Shown: piece by piece, positions 1 through 5,716 of the stretch
Layout of the letters: the number at the start of each line of letters is the position of its first letter
Numbering within the stretch: position 1 is the first letter of the stretch
Origin: JBBQVO01 sp038211505
GTDB lineage: Bacteria > Chloroflexota > Dehalococcoidia > DSTF01 > JACRBR01
Assembly: GCA_038211505.1 (NCBI GenBank)
Contig: JBBQVO010000135.1
Location: forward strand, 1-9,328
Length of the DNA: 9,328 nt
Reading direction: 5' to 3'
Position numbers and translations under genes: made by a program
Notes under the pieces: model-generated
Databases searched by the model: none
What the model was told of the DNA's origin: nothing
The model's input: only the letters and a program-made list of their open reading frames with translations

Positions 1-375
1 GAGGCACGCGCAATGCTCCCGCAGGTGCGCGACGAACTGCTCGCGATGCAGGCGTGCAAGCGCGAGGTCGACGATCTGCGCGGCGACCTCGAGCGCACAA
101 CGCATACGACGGCCGGCAACGGTCACGTCCGCGACGAAGATGCGCTCGCGGAGAAGCGCCGGCGCGCCGAAGCGCTTGTCCATCAGATCAACGATGGTCT
201 GGCACGGATCAACGGCTGGGGCATCGAGCTCAAGAGCATCGATGATGGGCTGATCGACTTCCCGAGCGAGCGCGACGGCCGCGTCGTCTACCTCTGCTGG
301 CGCCTAGGCGAAGACGACATCACCTGGTGGCACGACATCGACGACGGCTTCGCCGGCCGCCAGCCGCTGGGCTAA
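1..375 (+). CDS. DUF2203 family protein (5' end outside window)
   Basis: The reading frame is open from base 1 and the codons before the first in-window ATG (position 13) read EARAMLP. This matches the usual start region of DUF2203 proteins (…TLEEAN/RALLP), so the gene begins upstream and position 13 is an internal Met. About 124 residues are visible, near the usual full length of this family. The N-terminal half is charged and helical, probably coiled coil. The C-terminal half carries the family signature: a GLIDFP segment, then VYLCWRLGE, then WWHDIDDGFAGRQPL just before the TAA stop. Function is unknown for the family; the protein looks small, soluble and cytoplasmic. No downstream gene is close enough to suggest an operon, since the next one starts 384 bases later beyond repeat DNA. 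Family assignment is firm; no biochemical role can be stated. Confidence 0.88.
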   Translation, partial: EARAMLPQVRDELLAMQACKREVDDLRGDLERTTHTTAGNGHVRDEDALAEKRRRAEALVHQINDGLARINGWGIELKSIDDGLIDFPSERDGRVVYLCWRLGEDDITWWHDIDDGFAGRQPLG

Positions 376-427
376 CCACGAAAAACACGAAGGGTTCGAA
401 TGAGATCCACGAAGGGGCACGAAGGAC
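376..427 (+). repeat. CACGAAGG short-period dispersed repeat, copy 1
   Basis: CACGAAGG occurs at 386-393, 408-415 and 418-425, with a related CACGAA at 377-382, directly after the DUF2203 stop codon. The stretch around 404-424 (GATCCACGAAGGG then CACGAAG) is found again, nearly identical, in reverse orientation at 4671-4691. Repeats built on this octamer are common in intergenic DNA of many high-GC bacteria. No function is assigned. Confidence 0.7.
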
Positions 428-466
428 TAACGTGCGGCCGAGAGTCGCCCAGGCCAGGGCCATGTA

Positions 467-506
467 GGGGCGGCCCATGTGGCCGTCGGAGACCCACTTT
501 AGTGGG
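467..506. repeat. Hairpin repeat (GGGGCGGCC family, decayed) plus adjacent CCCACT hairpin
   Basis: CGGCC (471-475) and GGCCG (481-485) can pair around a 5-base loop and are preceded by GTAGGGG. The left half is the same as the better preserved hairpin at 4565-4588. Directly after it, CCCACT (493-498) and AGTGGG (501-506) form a perfect stem with a TT centre. There is no T-run after either stem, so I do not call a terminator. The rest of the 376-759 gap holds no convincing coding sequence or RNA gene. Confidence 0.5.
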
Positions 507-691
507 CCCGTCGACGTTCGACGATCGGGGCCGGTCGATCGCCACCCGTGCCCCGCGTTGCAGCTATCTGGTGATCGTTGGCGCCGTCGTGGTCGTAGAA
601 GGTGTGTGACGCGCTTCCGGCGCGGTGCTGCGATGTTCGTGTCAGCTATGCGGCAAATGGATAGGCAGATTGCGCTTATGCGGCTGCTGAA

Positions 692-720
692 TTGCGATAG
701 TCGAGCCCGTCGGCGAGAAT
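692..720 (+). promoter_or_regulatory. Possible sigma-70 promoter for yjbQ
   Basis: TTGCGA (692-697) and GAGAAT (715-720) are separated by 17 bases; each matches the -35 or -10 consensus at 4 of 6 positions. Transcription would start near 727, about 33 bases before the yjbQ start. A perfect 9-base tandem duplication, GGCAGATTC, lies at 723-740 across the predicted start point. This is a weak call based on spacing and position only. Confidence 0.35.
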
Positions 721-722
721 AG

Positions 723-740
723 GGCAGATTCGGCAGATTC
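723..740 (+). repeat. Tandem GGCAGATTC duplication upstream of yjbQ
   Basis: Two perfect adjacent copies of GGCAGATTC (723-731 and 732-740) lie 20 bases before the yjbQ start codon. A third copy of its first eight bases is at 664-671. The position near the likely transcription start would suit a regulator site, but a chance slippage duplication explains it equally well. Confidence 0.5.
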
Positions 741-759
741 CCTGGATGAAGGTGGTGGA

Positions 760-1266
760 ATGGAACGGACCATGGTCGTAGCCCGTCGCGAGACAGTCGC
801 CCAGGCCGATGCACCGGCGGCGCGCGTCTCGTGCGAGGCCCTCGAGTTCGAGACAACGACGGCGCCGCAGTTCATCGACATCACCGAAGATGTGATCAGC
901 ATCGTCGAGGCCGCTGGCATCCAGTTCGGCCAGGTGACGGTCTACTCCCAGCACACCACCGCCGCCATCAAGATCAACGAGCACGAGCCGCTGCTGCTCA
1001 ATGACCTCGCGCGGACGCTGCGGCAGTTCGCGCCGCCTCACGCCTACTACGAGCACAACGACTTCACCCGCCGCACGGTGAACATGAACCCGGATGAGTG
1101 CGCGAACGGCCACGCCCACGTCCAGCACATGTTCCTCAGCGCCAGTGAGACGATCCCGGTCATCGACGGCCGGATCTCGCTCGGCACCTGGCAGCGCATC
1201 TTCCTCATCGAGCTCGACCACCCCCGCCTCCGCCGCGTCCTCGTAAACGTCGTCGGCACGGCGTAG
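760..1266 (+). CDS. yjbQ: YjbQ / UPF0047 family protein (secondary thiamine-phosphate synthase type)
   Basis: A protein of 168 residues matching the YjbQ family (TIGR00149, UPF0047) across its whole core. Visible signatures are SQHTTAAIKINEHEPLLL (residues 63-80, with His65 and Asn73-Glu74), the NGHAH motif (116-120), and LGTWQRIFLIELDHPR (141-156). Family members are small trimeric cytoplasmic proteins with a conserved His/Asn/Glu cluster. The E. coli member has been linked to weak thiamine-phosphate synthase activity, but the true cellular role is not settled. The core is usually about 135-140 residues, so there is a roughly 25-residue N-terminal extension here. The start at 760 is supported by a purine-rich GAAGGTGG at 748-755; an in-frame ATG at 772 would shorten it by four residues. 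It appears monocistronic: the next gene lies 214 bases downstream, and nothing recognisable fills that gap. Confidence 0.92.
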   Translation: MERTMVVARRETVAQADAPAARVSCEALEFETTTAPQFIDITEDVISIVEAAGIQFGQVTVYSQHTTAAIKINEHEPLLLNDLARTLRQFAPPHAYYEHNDFTRRTVNMNPDECANGHAHVQHMFLSASETIPVIDGRISLGTWQRIFLIELDHPRLRRVLVNVVGTA

Positions 1267-1480
1267 CTCGTTCCTTCCTCATCAGCCTCGAGTGCAACCC
1301 CTCGGCGTCTCGGTCGCGGCTCGTCCTCCCATGAGACGCGCCATATGGCGGTCGTCACGGGCGACGCGATGAACGCCATCTGCTAACGACCCTGAGATGT
1401 GCGACTCGCCCGGTTGGGTGGTGTAACACTGCGCGCTGCTCCGATACGGTAGGGTTGGGCCGCCAGGGAAGGATCGTGCC

Positions 1481-2110
1481 ATGGAACTGTTTGATATCAC
1501 GGTGGCGATCCGGCCGGGGATGATCGTGTATGAGGGCGATCCTGATGTGACGCTCGAGCGTGCGGCGTCGATCGCCGCCGGCAACGTGTGCAACGTCAGC
1601 CGCTTGCAATTCGGCGTGCATACCGGAACGCACATTGATGCTCCGGTGCACTTCATCGAGGGCGCGGCCGGAGCTGAGGCGATCCCGCTCGATGCGCTGA
1701 TGGGGCCTGTGCAGGTGGTCGACGCGACGGCCGTGCGCGGCAACATCGACGAAGCCGCGTTGAATGCGCTGACGATCACGCCGGGCGCGATGCGCTTGAT
1801 CTTCAAGACGACGAATTCGCGATTGTGGGACCTGCCGTCGTTCTCGCCGGACTTCATCGGGCTGACGGCGGCCGCGGCGCGGGCGCTGGTGCGTCTCGGC
1901 GTCAGCGTCGTCGGCATCGATTATCTGTCGATCGCGCCGAAGGGCGATCCGGCCCCGACGCACGTCGCGCTGCTCGAAGCGGGCGTCGTGATCATCGAAG
2001 GCCTCGATCTGCGAAAGGTGGAGCCGGGCGCGTACCAGTTGATGTGTCTGCCGCTGCTGATTCCCGGCAGCGATGGCGCGCCGGCGCGAGCGTTGCTGCT
2101 GCGTGAATGA
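1481..2110 (+). CDS. Cyclase family / kynurenine formamidase-like metal-dependent hydrolase
   Basis: A 209-residue member of the cyclase family (PF04199) that includes bacterial arylformamidase KynB. The metal-binding motif is complete: HTGTHIDAPVHF at residues 47-58 gives His47, His51, Asp53 and His57. Later, His161 and Glu173 lie 12 residues apart, as do the corresponding C-terminal active-site His and Glu of KynB. The length is typical, with no signal peptide or membrane segment, so it is cytoplasmic. Family members hydrolyse N-formylkynurenine or other amides and lactone-like substrates. No other tryptophan-degradation gene is nearby, so the substrate cannot be fixed and I do not name it kynB. 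The start is supported by GGGAAGGA at 1466-1473, seven bases before the ATG. It converges with the anti-sigma gene, whose stop lies 66 bases beyond. Confidence 0.92.
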   Translation: MELFDITVAIRPGMIVYEGDPDVTLERAASIAAGNVCNVSRLQFGVHTGTHIDAPVHFIEGAAGAEAIPLDALMGPVQVVDATAVRGNIDEAALNALTITPGAMRLIFKTTNSRLWDLPSFSPDFIGLTAAAARALVRLGVSVVGIDYLSIAPKGDPAPTHVALLEAGVVIIEGLDLRKVEPGAYQLMCLPLLIPGSDGAPARALLLRE

Positions 2111-2176
2111 TGCATGGCTCGTTAGTGGTGGCCGTAGAGGTGATCGTTTCGCGTCGACGCGTCGGCGGCGAACTGA

Positions 2177-2434
2177 CTATGCCGGCGTATCGCGCTTCCA
2201 CGTGCGGAAGGCAGCGACGAGCGCTGCTTTCGCATCGGGGCGGACAGCGTCTTCGGTGAGCTTGCCCATCATGCGAATCGTCTTCCGCATTTGCTCAAGG
2301 TAGCTGCTGCAGCCGTCGCAGGCATCGATGTGCGCTTCGAAGCGGCTGCGCTCCGCGGGCGACAGCGCTCCTTCGAGATAGTCGGTGACGATCTCGACAA
2401 GCTCTTTGCAACTGATGCTGTACTGGGTCGCCAT
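2177..2434 (-). CDS. Soluble zinc-binding anti-sigma factor (zf-HC2)
   Basis: A small 85-residue protein with the anti-sigma zinc-finger signature HxxxCxxC: His35, Cys39 and Cys42 in AHIDACDGC. Cys9 sits where the fourth ligand lies in ChrR-type domains (His6 in ChrR). It has the canonical CKELVEIVTDYLEGALSP helix-loop start and no hydrophobic membrane segment, so it should act in the cytoplasm. The likely role is to hold the partner sigma factor inactive until a signal, often redox, disturbs the zinc site. The start chosen is the ATG at 2434. The frame stays open upstream to 2587, but that part overlaps the sigma gene and has no family similarity. Its ATG follows the sigma stop by one base (TAA-C-ATG), which implies translational coupling. 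The C-terminal tail of about 35 residues is charged and may be the sensory or sigma-contact part. Confidence 0.9.
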   Translation of the reverse strand: MATQYSISCKELVEIVTDYLEGALSPAERSRFEAHIDACDGCSSYLEQMRKTIRMMGKLTEDAVRPDAKAALVAAFRTWKRDTPA

Positions 2435-2435
2435 G

Positions 2436-3122
2436 TTACGCGCGCGCCTCGTCCCCCGCCTCATCGAAGTAGATCTCGAGCGCCGCGCGCACCTTCGAGC
2501 GCGCGCGATGCAGCAAGACTCGTTGATTCGTCTCAGATATGTCCAATCCGTTACACACCTCGGCCGCCGACCATCCTTCGACGTCACGGAGCGTGATCAC
2601 TTCCCGTTGCTGCGGCGCCAGCTTCGCGATCGCCGCTTCGATGAAAGCGCGCGTCTCGCCGGCGAGGGCGCTGTGCTCGGGCGTCTGCGCCCACGATTTG
2701 GGCGGCGAGTGCCACTGGCCAGCGTTCGGCTCGGTCGGCGAACGAAAACGGTCGGCGTCGACGGCCGCCTCGCCGCGGTCGTCGGCCGGGTGATAGATCA
2801 GCGAGAAGGGGACACTGCGCTGATCCTTGCGGCCGCGCGTGCGGGCGATGTTGACGAGAATGCGAAAGAGATACGTTTTCAGCGACGAGCGGCCTTCGAA
2901 GCGTCGCAAGCCCTGCAGGAGCCCGATCCACGTCTCCTGCACGACCTCTTCGGCCGCCGCGCGATCCTTGACGTACATCAAGGCGACGCGCAGCAGCTGG
3001 CCGTCGTAGCGCTCGACGAGGGCGACGAACGCCGCTTCATCGCCGCCGCGCAGCGATGCGAGCAGCGCCGTTTCGTCGGCGGCACTCGCGGGTTGATTCG
3101 AATGAAGTTCGTCGACGGCCAC
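2436..3122 (-). CDS. ECF-type RNA polymerase sigma factor
   Basis: Taking the GTG at 3122, the product is 228 residues. Region 2 covers about residues 17-100, with DEAAFVALVERYD, the AAEEVVQETW core-binding part and SLKTYLFRILVNIARTR as the -10 recognition segment. A hydrophilic linker of roughly 55 residues follows, longer than the minimum. Region 4 is at about 158-220: LAPQQREVITLRDVEGWS, then the helix-turn-helix SETNQRVLLHRARSKVR for -35 recognition. It directs RNA polymerase to a stress or signal regulon and is probably controlled by the anti-sigma factor encoded one base downstream. The frame is open to 3212, with alternative GTG starts at 3179 and 3212. Those lie in or beside the palindromic repeat at 3181-3227 and would add residues unlike the family. 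A TATCCT sequence seven bases before the chosen GTG could be a leaderless promoter. The start is uncertain; the identity is not. Confidence 0.92.
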   Translation of the reverse strand: MAVDELHSNQPASAADETALLASLRGGDEAAFVALVERYDGQLLRVALMYVKDRAAAEEVVQETWIGLLQGLRRFEGRSSLKTYLFRILVNIARTRGRKDQRSVPFSLIYHPADDRGEAAVDADRFRSPTEPNAGQWHSPPKSWAQTPEHSALAGETRAFIEAAIAKLAPQQREVITLRDVEGWSAAEVCNGLDISETNQRVLLHRARSKVRAALEIYFDEAGDEARA

Positions 3123-3163
3123 GGTTCGCAGGATAGCGTGAGGCGTTCGTGAGTCGTAGGATC

Positions 3164-3227
3164 GGTGCTGGCCGAGCACCTCACCTCCGGCCTTCGGCCA
3201 CCTCCTCTCCACGTCGTGGAGAGGAGG
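3164..3227. repeat. Palindromic intergenic repeat (CACCTCCGGCCTTCGGCC / CCTCCTCTCC type)
   Basis: Three nested stems occur in a row: GGTGCT/AGCACC (3164-3169 and 3175-3180), GGCC-TTC-GGCC (3189-3199), and a perfect 13-base inverted repeat (3201-3213 and 3215-3227) centred on T3214. The sequence CACCTCCGGCCTTCGGCC followed by CCTCCTCTCC resembles a repeat I know to be common in intergenic DNA of several high-GC bacterial groups. It lies in the divergent region between the sigma gene and the glucose dehydrogenase, so it could affect either 5' leader. There is no T-run on either side. Confidence 0.65.
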
Positions 3228-3384
3228 ATCGATTGGGAGGCGGTCGCGTCGAAGGCGGCTCTCTCGGGCGGGATCATCAGAGGGATGATTGACGCTGCGC
3301 GGCGGGTAGCGAATTCTGGTCGTCAGGTACGGAGATGTTGGCGTGAAGTTCGCGCGCCTGCGGGCGTGGAATTAGAAGGGGCGT

Positions 3385-4497
3385 ATGAAGGCGATTGCGG
3401 TGCATCCGGGGACGGCGAATTCGATCCATCTGCGGGAGGATGTGCGCGAGCCGTCGCTCGACGACATCGACGGCGGGCACGGCGTGCTGGTCGACGTGAT
3501 CCGTGTTGGCGTCGATGGCACCGACAAAGAGATCAACGAAGCGAAATACGGAAAGGCGCCGGAGGGCGATGACTACCTGATCACGGGCCACGAAAACTTC
3601 GGCCGCGTGCGCGAAGTCGGCGCGAACGTGCCGCCGACGATTCGGCCCGGCGGGCTCGTCGTGGCGACGGTGCGCAGACCGGGACACAGCATCTACGACG
3701 CGATCGGACTGCAGGACATGACGACGGACGACGTCTACTACGAGCGCGGCATCAACCTGCGTCACGGCTATCTCACCGAACGCTATGTCGACGACGCGCA
3801 ATTCATCGTGCCGCTGCCGGACACGCTCTCGAACGTCGGCGTGCTGCTCGAGCCGCTGACGGTGTCGGAGAAGGGGATCGGACAAGCATTCGAGATCCAG
3901 CGGCGGCTGAAGGTCTGGCGGCCGCGGAAGGCCGCGGTGCTGGGCGCCGGCACGATCGGCTTGCTGGCGGCGCTCGCCCTCACGCTGCGCGGCATCGAGG
4001 TGACGTGCTTCTCGAAGCGCCCGGCCGCATATCGCAACAGCGATCTCATCGGCGAGCTTGGCGGCACGTACGTCAGCTCCGATCAGATGGATCTCGCGGG
4101 CGCGAGCGCGCAGCACGGGCCGTTCGACATCATGTTCGAGGCGACGGGCTACAGCCCGCTGGCGTTCGAGGCGGCGGCGGTGCTTGCGAAGAACGGCGTG
4201 CTGATCCTCGCGAGCGTCACCGGTGGCGACAAGACGACGGAGGTGCCGTCGGACAAGATCAACGAGGGCTTCGTGCTCGGCAACAAAGTGATGGTCGGGA
4301 CGGTAAATGCGTCACGCAACGATTTCGTTTCCGGCGTCACGGATCTGATTCAGGCGGAGGCGCGCTTCCCCGGCTGGCTCGGCAAACTGCTGACGACCCC
4401 GATCGCCGGCCTCGAACACTTCGATCAAATGATCCATCACCTGACCGAGGATCCGGACGCAATCAAGGTGTACATGCAGGTGGCGGGTAGCGCGTAG
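3385..4497 (+). CDS. gdh: Glucose 1-dehydrogenase-like zinc-type medium-chain dehydrogenase (archaeal/haloarchaeal type)
   Basis: A 370-residue protein aligning by eye with archaeal glucose dehydrogenases (Sulfolobus, Haloferax) that oxidise glucose to gluconolactone with NAD(P)+. The catalytic domain is at about residues 1-160: GVDGTDKEI (42-50), GHENFG (68-73), an RGINLRHGYLTERYV lobe, and LLEPLTVSEKGI (154-165). The Rossmann domain is at about 180-320 with VLGAGTIG (184-191). Ser-Lys-Arg after the second strand (CFSKR) suggests NADP+ can be used. Asp44 replaces the usual zinc-ligand Cys, as in the haloarchaeal enzyme, together with His69 and Glu156. The lobe at 97-125, which holds the structural-zinc cysteines in many relatives, has none here. 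The start is supported by GAAGGGGC at 3375-3382 before the ATG. It stands alone with repeat-bearing gaps on both sides. The substrate could be another aldose such as galactose or xylose. Confidence 0.87.
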   Translation: MKAIAVHPGTANSIHLREDVREPSLDDIDGGHGVLVDVIRVGVDGTDKEINEAKYGKAPEGDDYLITGHENFGRVREVGANVPPTIRPGGLVVATVRRPGHSIYDAIGLQDMTTDDVYYERGINLRHGYLTERYVDDAQFIVPLPDTLSNVGVLLEPLTVSEKGIGQAFEIQRRLKVWRPRKAAVLGAGTIGLLAALALTLRGIEVTCFSKRPAAYRNSDLIGELGGTYVSSDQMDLAGASAQHGPFDIMFEATGYSPLAFEAAAVLAKNGVLILASVTGGDKTTEVPSDKINEGFVLGNKVMVGTVNASRNDFVSGVTDLIQAEARFPGWLGKLLTTPIAGLEHFDQMIHHLTEDPDAIKVYMQVAGSA

Positions 4498-4564
4498 GCG
4501 TGGGTCGCGCTGGTGTTACGTATCGTTCTGAACCCAAGGAAGACATGACGAAAGATTCGTCGTA

Positions 4565-4588
4565 GGGGCGGCCCGATGTGGCCGCCCC
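4565..4588. repeat. GGGGCGGCC / GGCCGCCCC hairpin repeat
   Basis: Perfect 9-base arms (4565-4573 and 4580-4588) surround a 6-base loop, 67 bases after the glucose dehydrogenase stop. A partly decayed relative is at 467-487, and a relative with changed but still paired stem bases is at 7815-7836. The stem could end transcription of the preceding gene, but no T-run follows, so I annotate it as a repeat. Confidence 0.65.
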
Positions 4589-4660
4589 CGCCTGGCAGCC
4601 GCGGTGCCTCGCTCCGTGATCATGCTTGCCACGATGGTTGTCCCCGCCAAATCTGAACTC

Positions 4661-4693
4661 CCTTCGTGCATCTTCGTGGCCCTTCGTGGATCC
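4661..4693 (-). repeat. CACGAAGG short-period dispersed repeat, copy 2 (inverted)
   Basis: CCTTCGTG or TCTTCGTG begins at 4661, 4671 and 4681, an exact 10-base period. Read on the minus strand it gives GGATCCACGAAGGG then CACGAAG, matching the copy at 404-424 with at most one or two differences. The rest of the 4498-4733 gap has no supported gene. Confidence 0.7.
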
Positions 4694-4720
4694 ATAACCC
4701 CGCCGTGGATCGAAACACGC

Positions 4721-4726
4721 TAGAAT
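4721..4726 (+). promoter_or_regulatory. Likely -10 element of a leaderless promoter for the glycosyltransferase gene
   Basis: TAGAAT matches the TANNNT -10 consensus and ends exactly seven bases before the ATG at 4734, so transcription would begin at or next to the start codon. There is no Shine-Dalgarno sequence in the preceding bases. No convincing -35 is visible. This geometry is typical of leaderless mRNAs in high-GC bacteria. Confidence 0.5.
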
Positions 4727-4733
4727 CCGCACA

Positions 4734-5510
4734 ATGAAGCTCTCCATCATCATCCCCGTACGCAACGAACGCGACACCGTCATCCCCCTCATCGAGCGCG
4801 TCCGCGGCGTCGACTGTGGCATGCCGAAAGAGATCATCGTCGTCGACGGCGCCTCGACCGACGGCACGCGCGATGCGCTGCTGGCGTTGCCGGAGACCGA
4901 CGACGTCGAGATCGTGCTCGAGGATGTCGCGCGCGGCAAAGGCCGCGCCGTACGCACCGGCTTCGAGCGCGCCACGGGCGACATCGTGATGGTGCAGGAC
5001 GCCGATCTCGAACTCGATCCGTCGGAAATCCCGACGCTGCTGCGGCCGATCGTCGAAGGGCGCGCCGATGTCGTCTTCGGCTCGCGCTTCAAGGATCGCG
5101 GCCGCGGCCCCACGCCGCTCGTCGGCTACGCCGGGAACTTCGGGCTGACCTGGGCGACGAACCTCCTCTACTTTACGCGCCTCACCGACATCCTCACCTG
5201 CTACAAGGTGATGCTCGCCGAAGTCGCGCGCTCGCTCGACCTGCGCTGCGACGGCTTCGATCTCGACGCCGAGATCACGTGCCGCCTGCTTCGTGACGGC
5301 CACAAGATCGTCGAGGTACCAGTGACGTACCTGCCCCGCAGCGTCGACGAAGGCAAGAAGCTGAGCCCCAGCGTCGGCTGGAGCGTGCTGCGCGCGATCG
5401 TGCGCACCCGCTTCGCGCCGCGATCGTCGATGCCCGCCGCCTCCCCATACGCTGCACGCTCTGCGCGTGAACCCGTCGCAAGCGGCTCGACAATCCGCGA
5501 CGACGACTGA
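4734..5510 (+). CDS. Family 2 glycosyltransferase (dolichyl-phosphate-mannose-synthase-like)
   Basis: A 258-residue GT-A fold glycosyltransferase. It shows LSIIIPVRNE at the N terminus (residues 3-12), the nucleotide-binding VVDGASTDGT (36-45), GKGRAVRTGFERATGD (68-83), the DxD-type metal motif QDADLELDP (88-96), and VFGSRF (114-119). Near the end, GFDLDAEITCRLLRDGH (174-190) and VPVTYLPRSVDEGKKLSP resemble the acceptor and C-terminal regions of DPM/DPG synthase-like enzymes. These transfer a sugar from a nucleotide donor to a polyprenyl phosphate or another lipid or glycan at the inner face of the membrane. There are no C-terminal transmembrane helices, unlike GtrB-type members, so it would be peripheral. 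The last 30 residues are Ser/Ala/Arg-rich and look disordered. The start is set by the ATG seven bases after TAGAAT. The acceptor cannot be told from the context. Confidence 0.88.
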   Translation: MKLSIIIPVRNERDTVIPLIERVRGVDCGMPKEIIVVDGASTDGTRDALLALPETDDVEIVLEDVARGKGRAVRTGFERATGDIVMVQDADLELDPSEIPTLLRPIVEGRADVVFGSRFKDRGRGPTPLVGYAGNFGLTWATNLLYFTRLTDILTCYKVMLAEVARSLDLRCDGFDLDAEITCRLLRDGHKIVEVPVTYLPRSVDEGKKLSPSVGWSVLRAIVRTRFAPRSSMPAASPYAARSAREPVASGSTIRDDD

Positions 5511-5598
5511 CGACGTCGACGAGAACCGCAACGGGCGTCGATGCTATGCGTCGTTCGTTACGGATGACGTTGTAGATGCATCCACCCCATCAGTCGCG

Positions 5599-5628
5599 TT
5601 GACACTTCAACTCAGCGCTGCCTAGACT
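5599..5628 (+). promoter_or_regulatory. Sigma-70-type promoter for the HEAT-Nudix-GNAT operon
   Basis: A consensus-perfect -35 TTGACA (5599-5604) and a -10 TAGACT (5623-5628) are separated by 18 bases, giving a start near 5635 and a leader of about 80 bases before the preferred start codon at 5717. This is the best promoter match in the window. The 5511-5598 stretch before it shows nothing else. Confidence 0.7.
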
Positions 5629-5716
5629 GAGATGACGCCGGTGACGCGGTTGCATGCAGGTCCCCGCGAGGCCGCGCCTCCGTCCCGAGCGCATGAATAC
5701 GACAGGAGCGCTCACC

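Noticed and set aside
320..856. Minus-strand open frames across the 376-759 gap
   Set aside because: They overlap the ends of two real genes and run through repeat DNA; the predicted proteins are Arg/Ser-rich with no motif.
1339..1350. Perfect palindrome CGCCATATGGCG between yjbQ and the cyclase gene
   Set aside because: Perfect 12-base palindromes are expected about twice by chance in a window this size (another is at 2150-2161), and nothing ties this one to a promoter.
2111..2176. Possible bidirectional terminator between the convergent cyclase and anti-sigma genes
   Set aside because: Only the loop-less palindrome at 2150-2161 is present, with no T-run on either side.
2385..3152. A 255-codon plus-strand open frame opposite the sigma gene
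   Set aside because: It is the mirror of a well-supported ECF sigma gene, with no family similarity and Arg-rich composition.
4620..5531. A 303-codon minus-strand open frame opposite the glycosyltransferase
   Set aside because: The plus strand carries complete GT2 motifs; the antisense product has no domain and begins in intergenic DNA.
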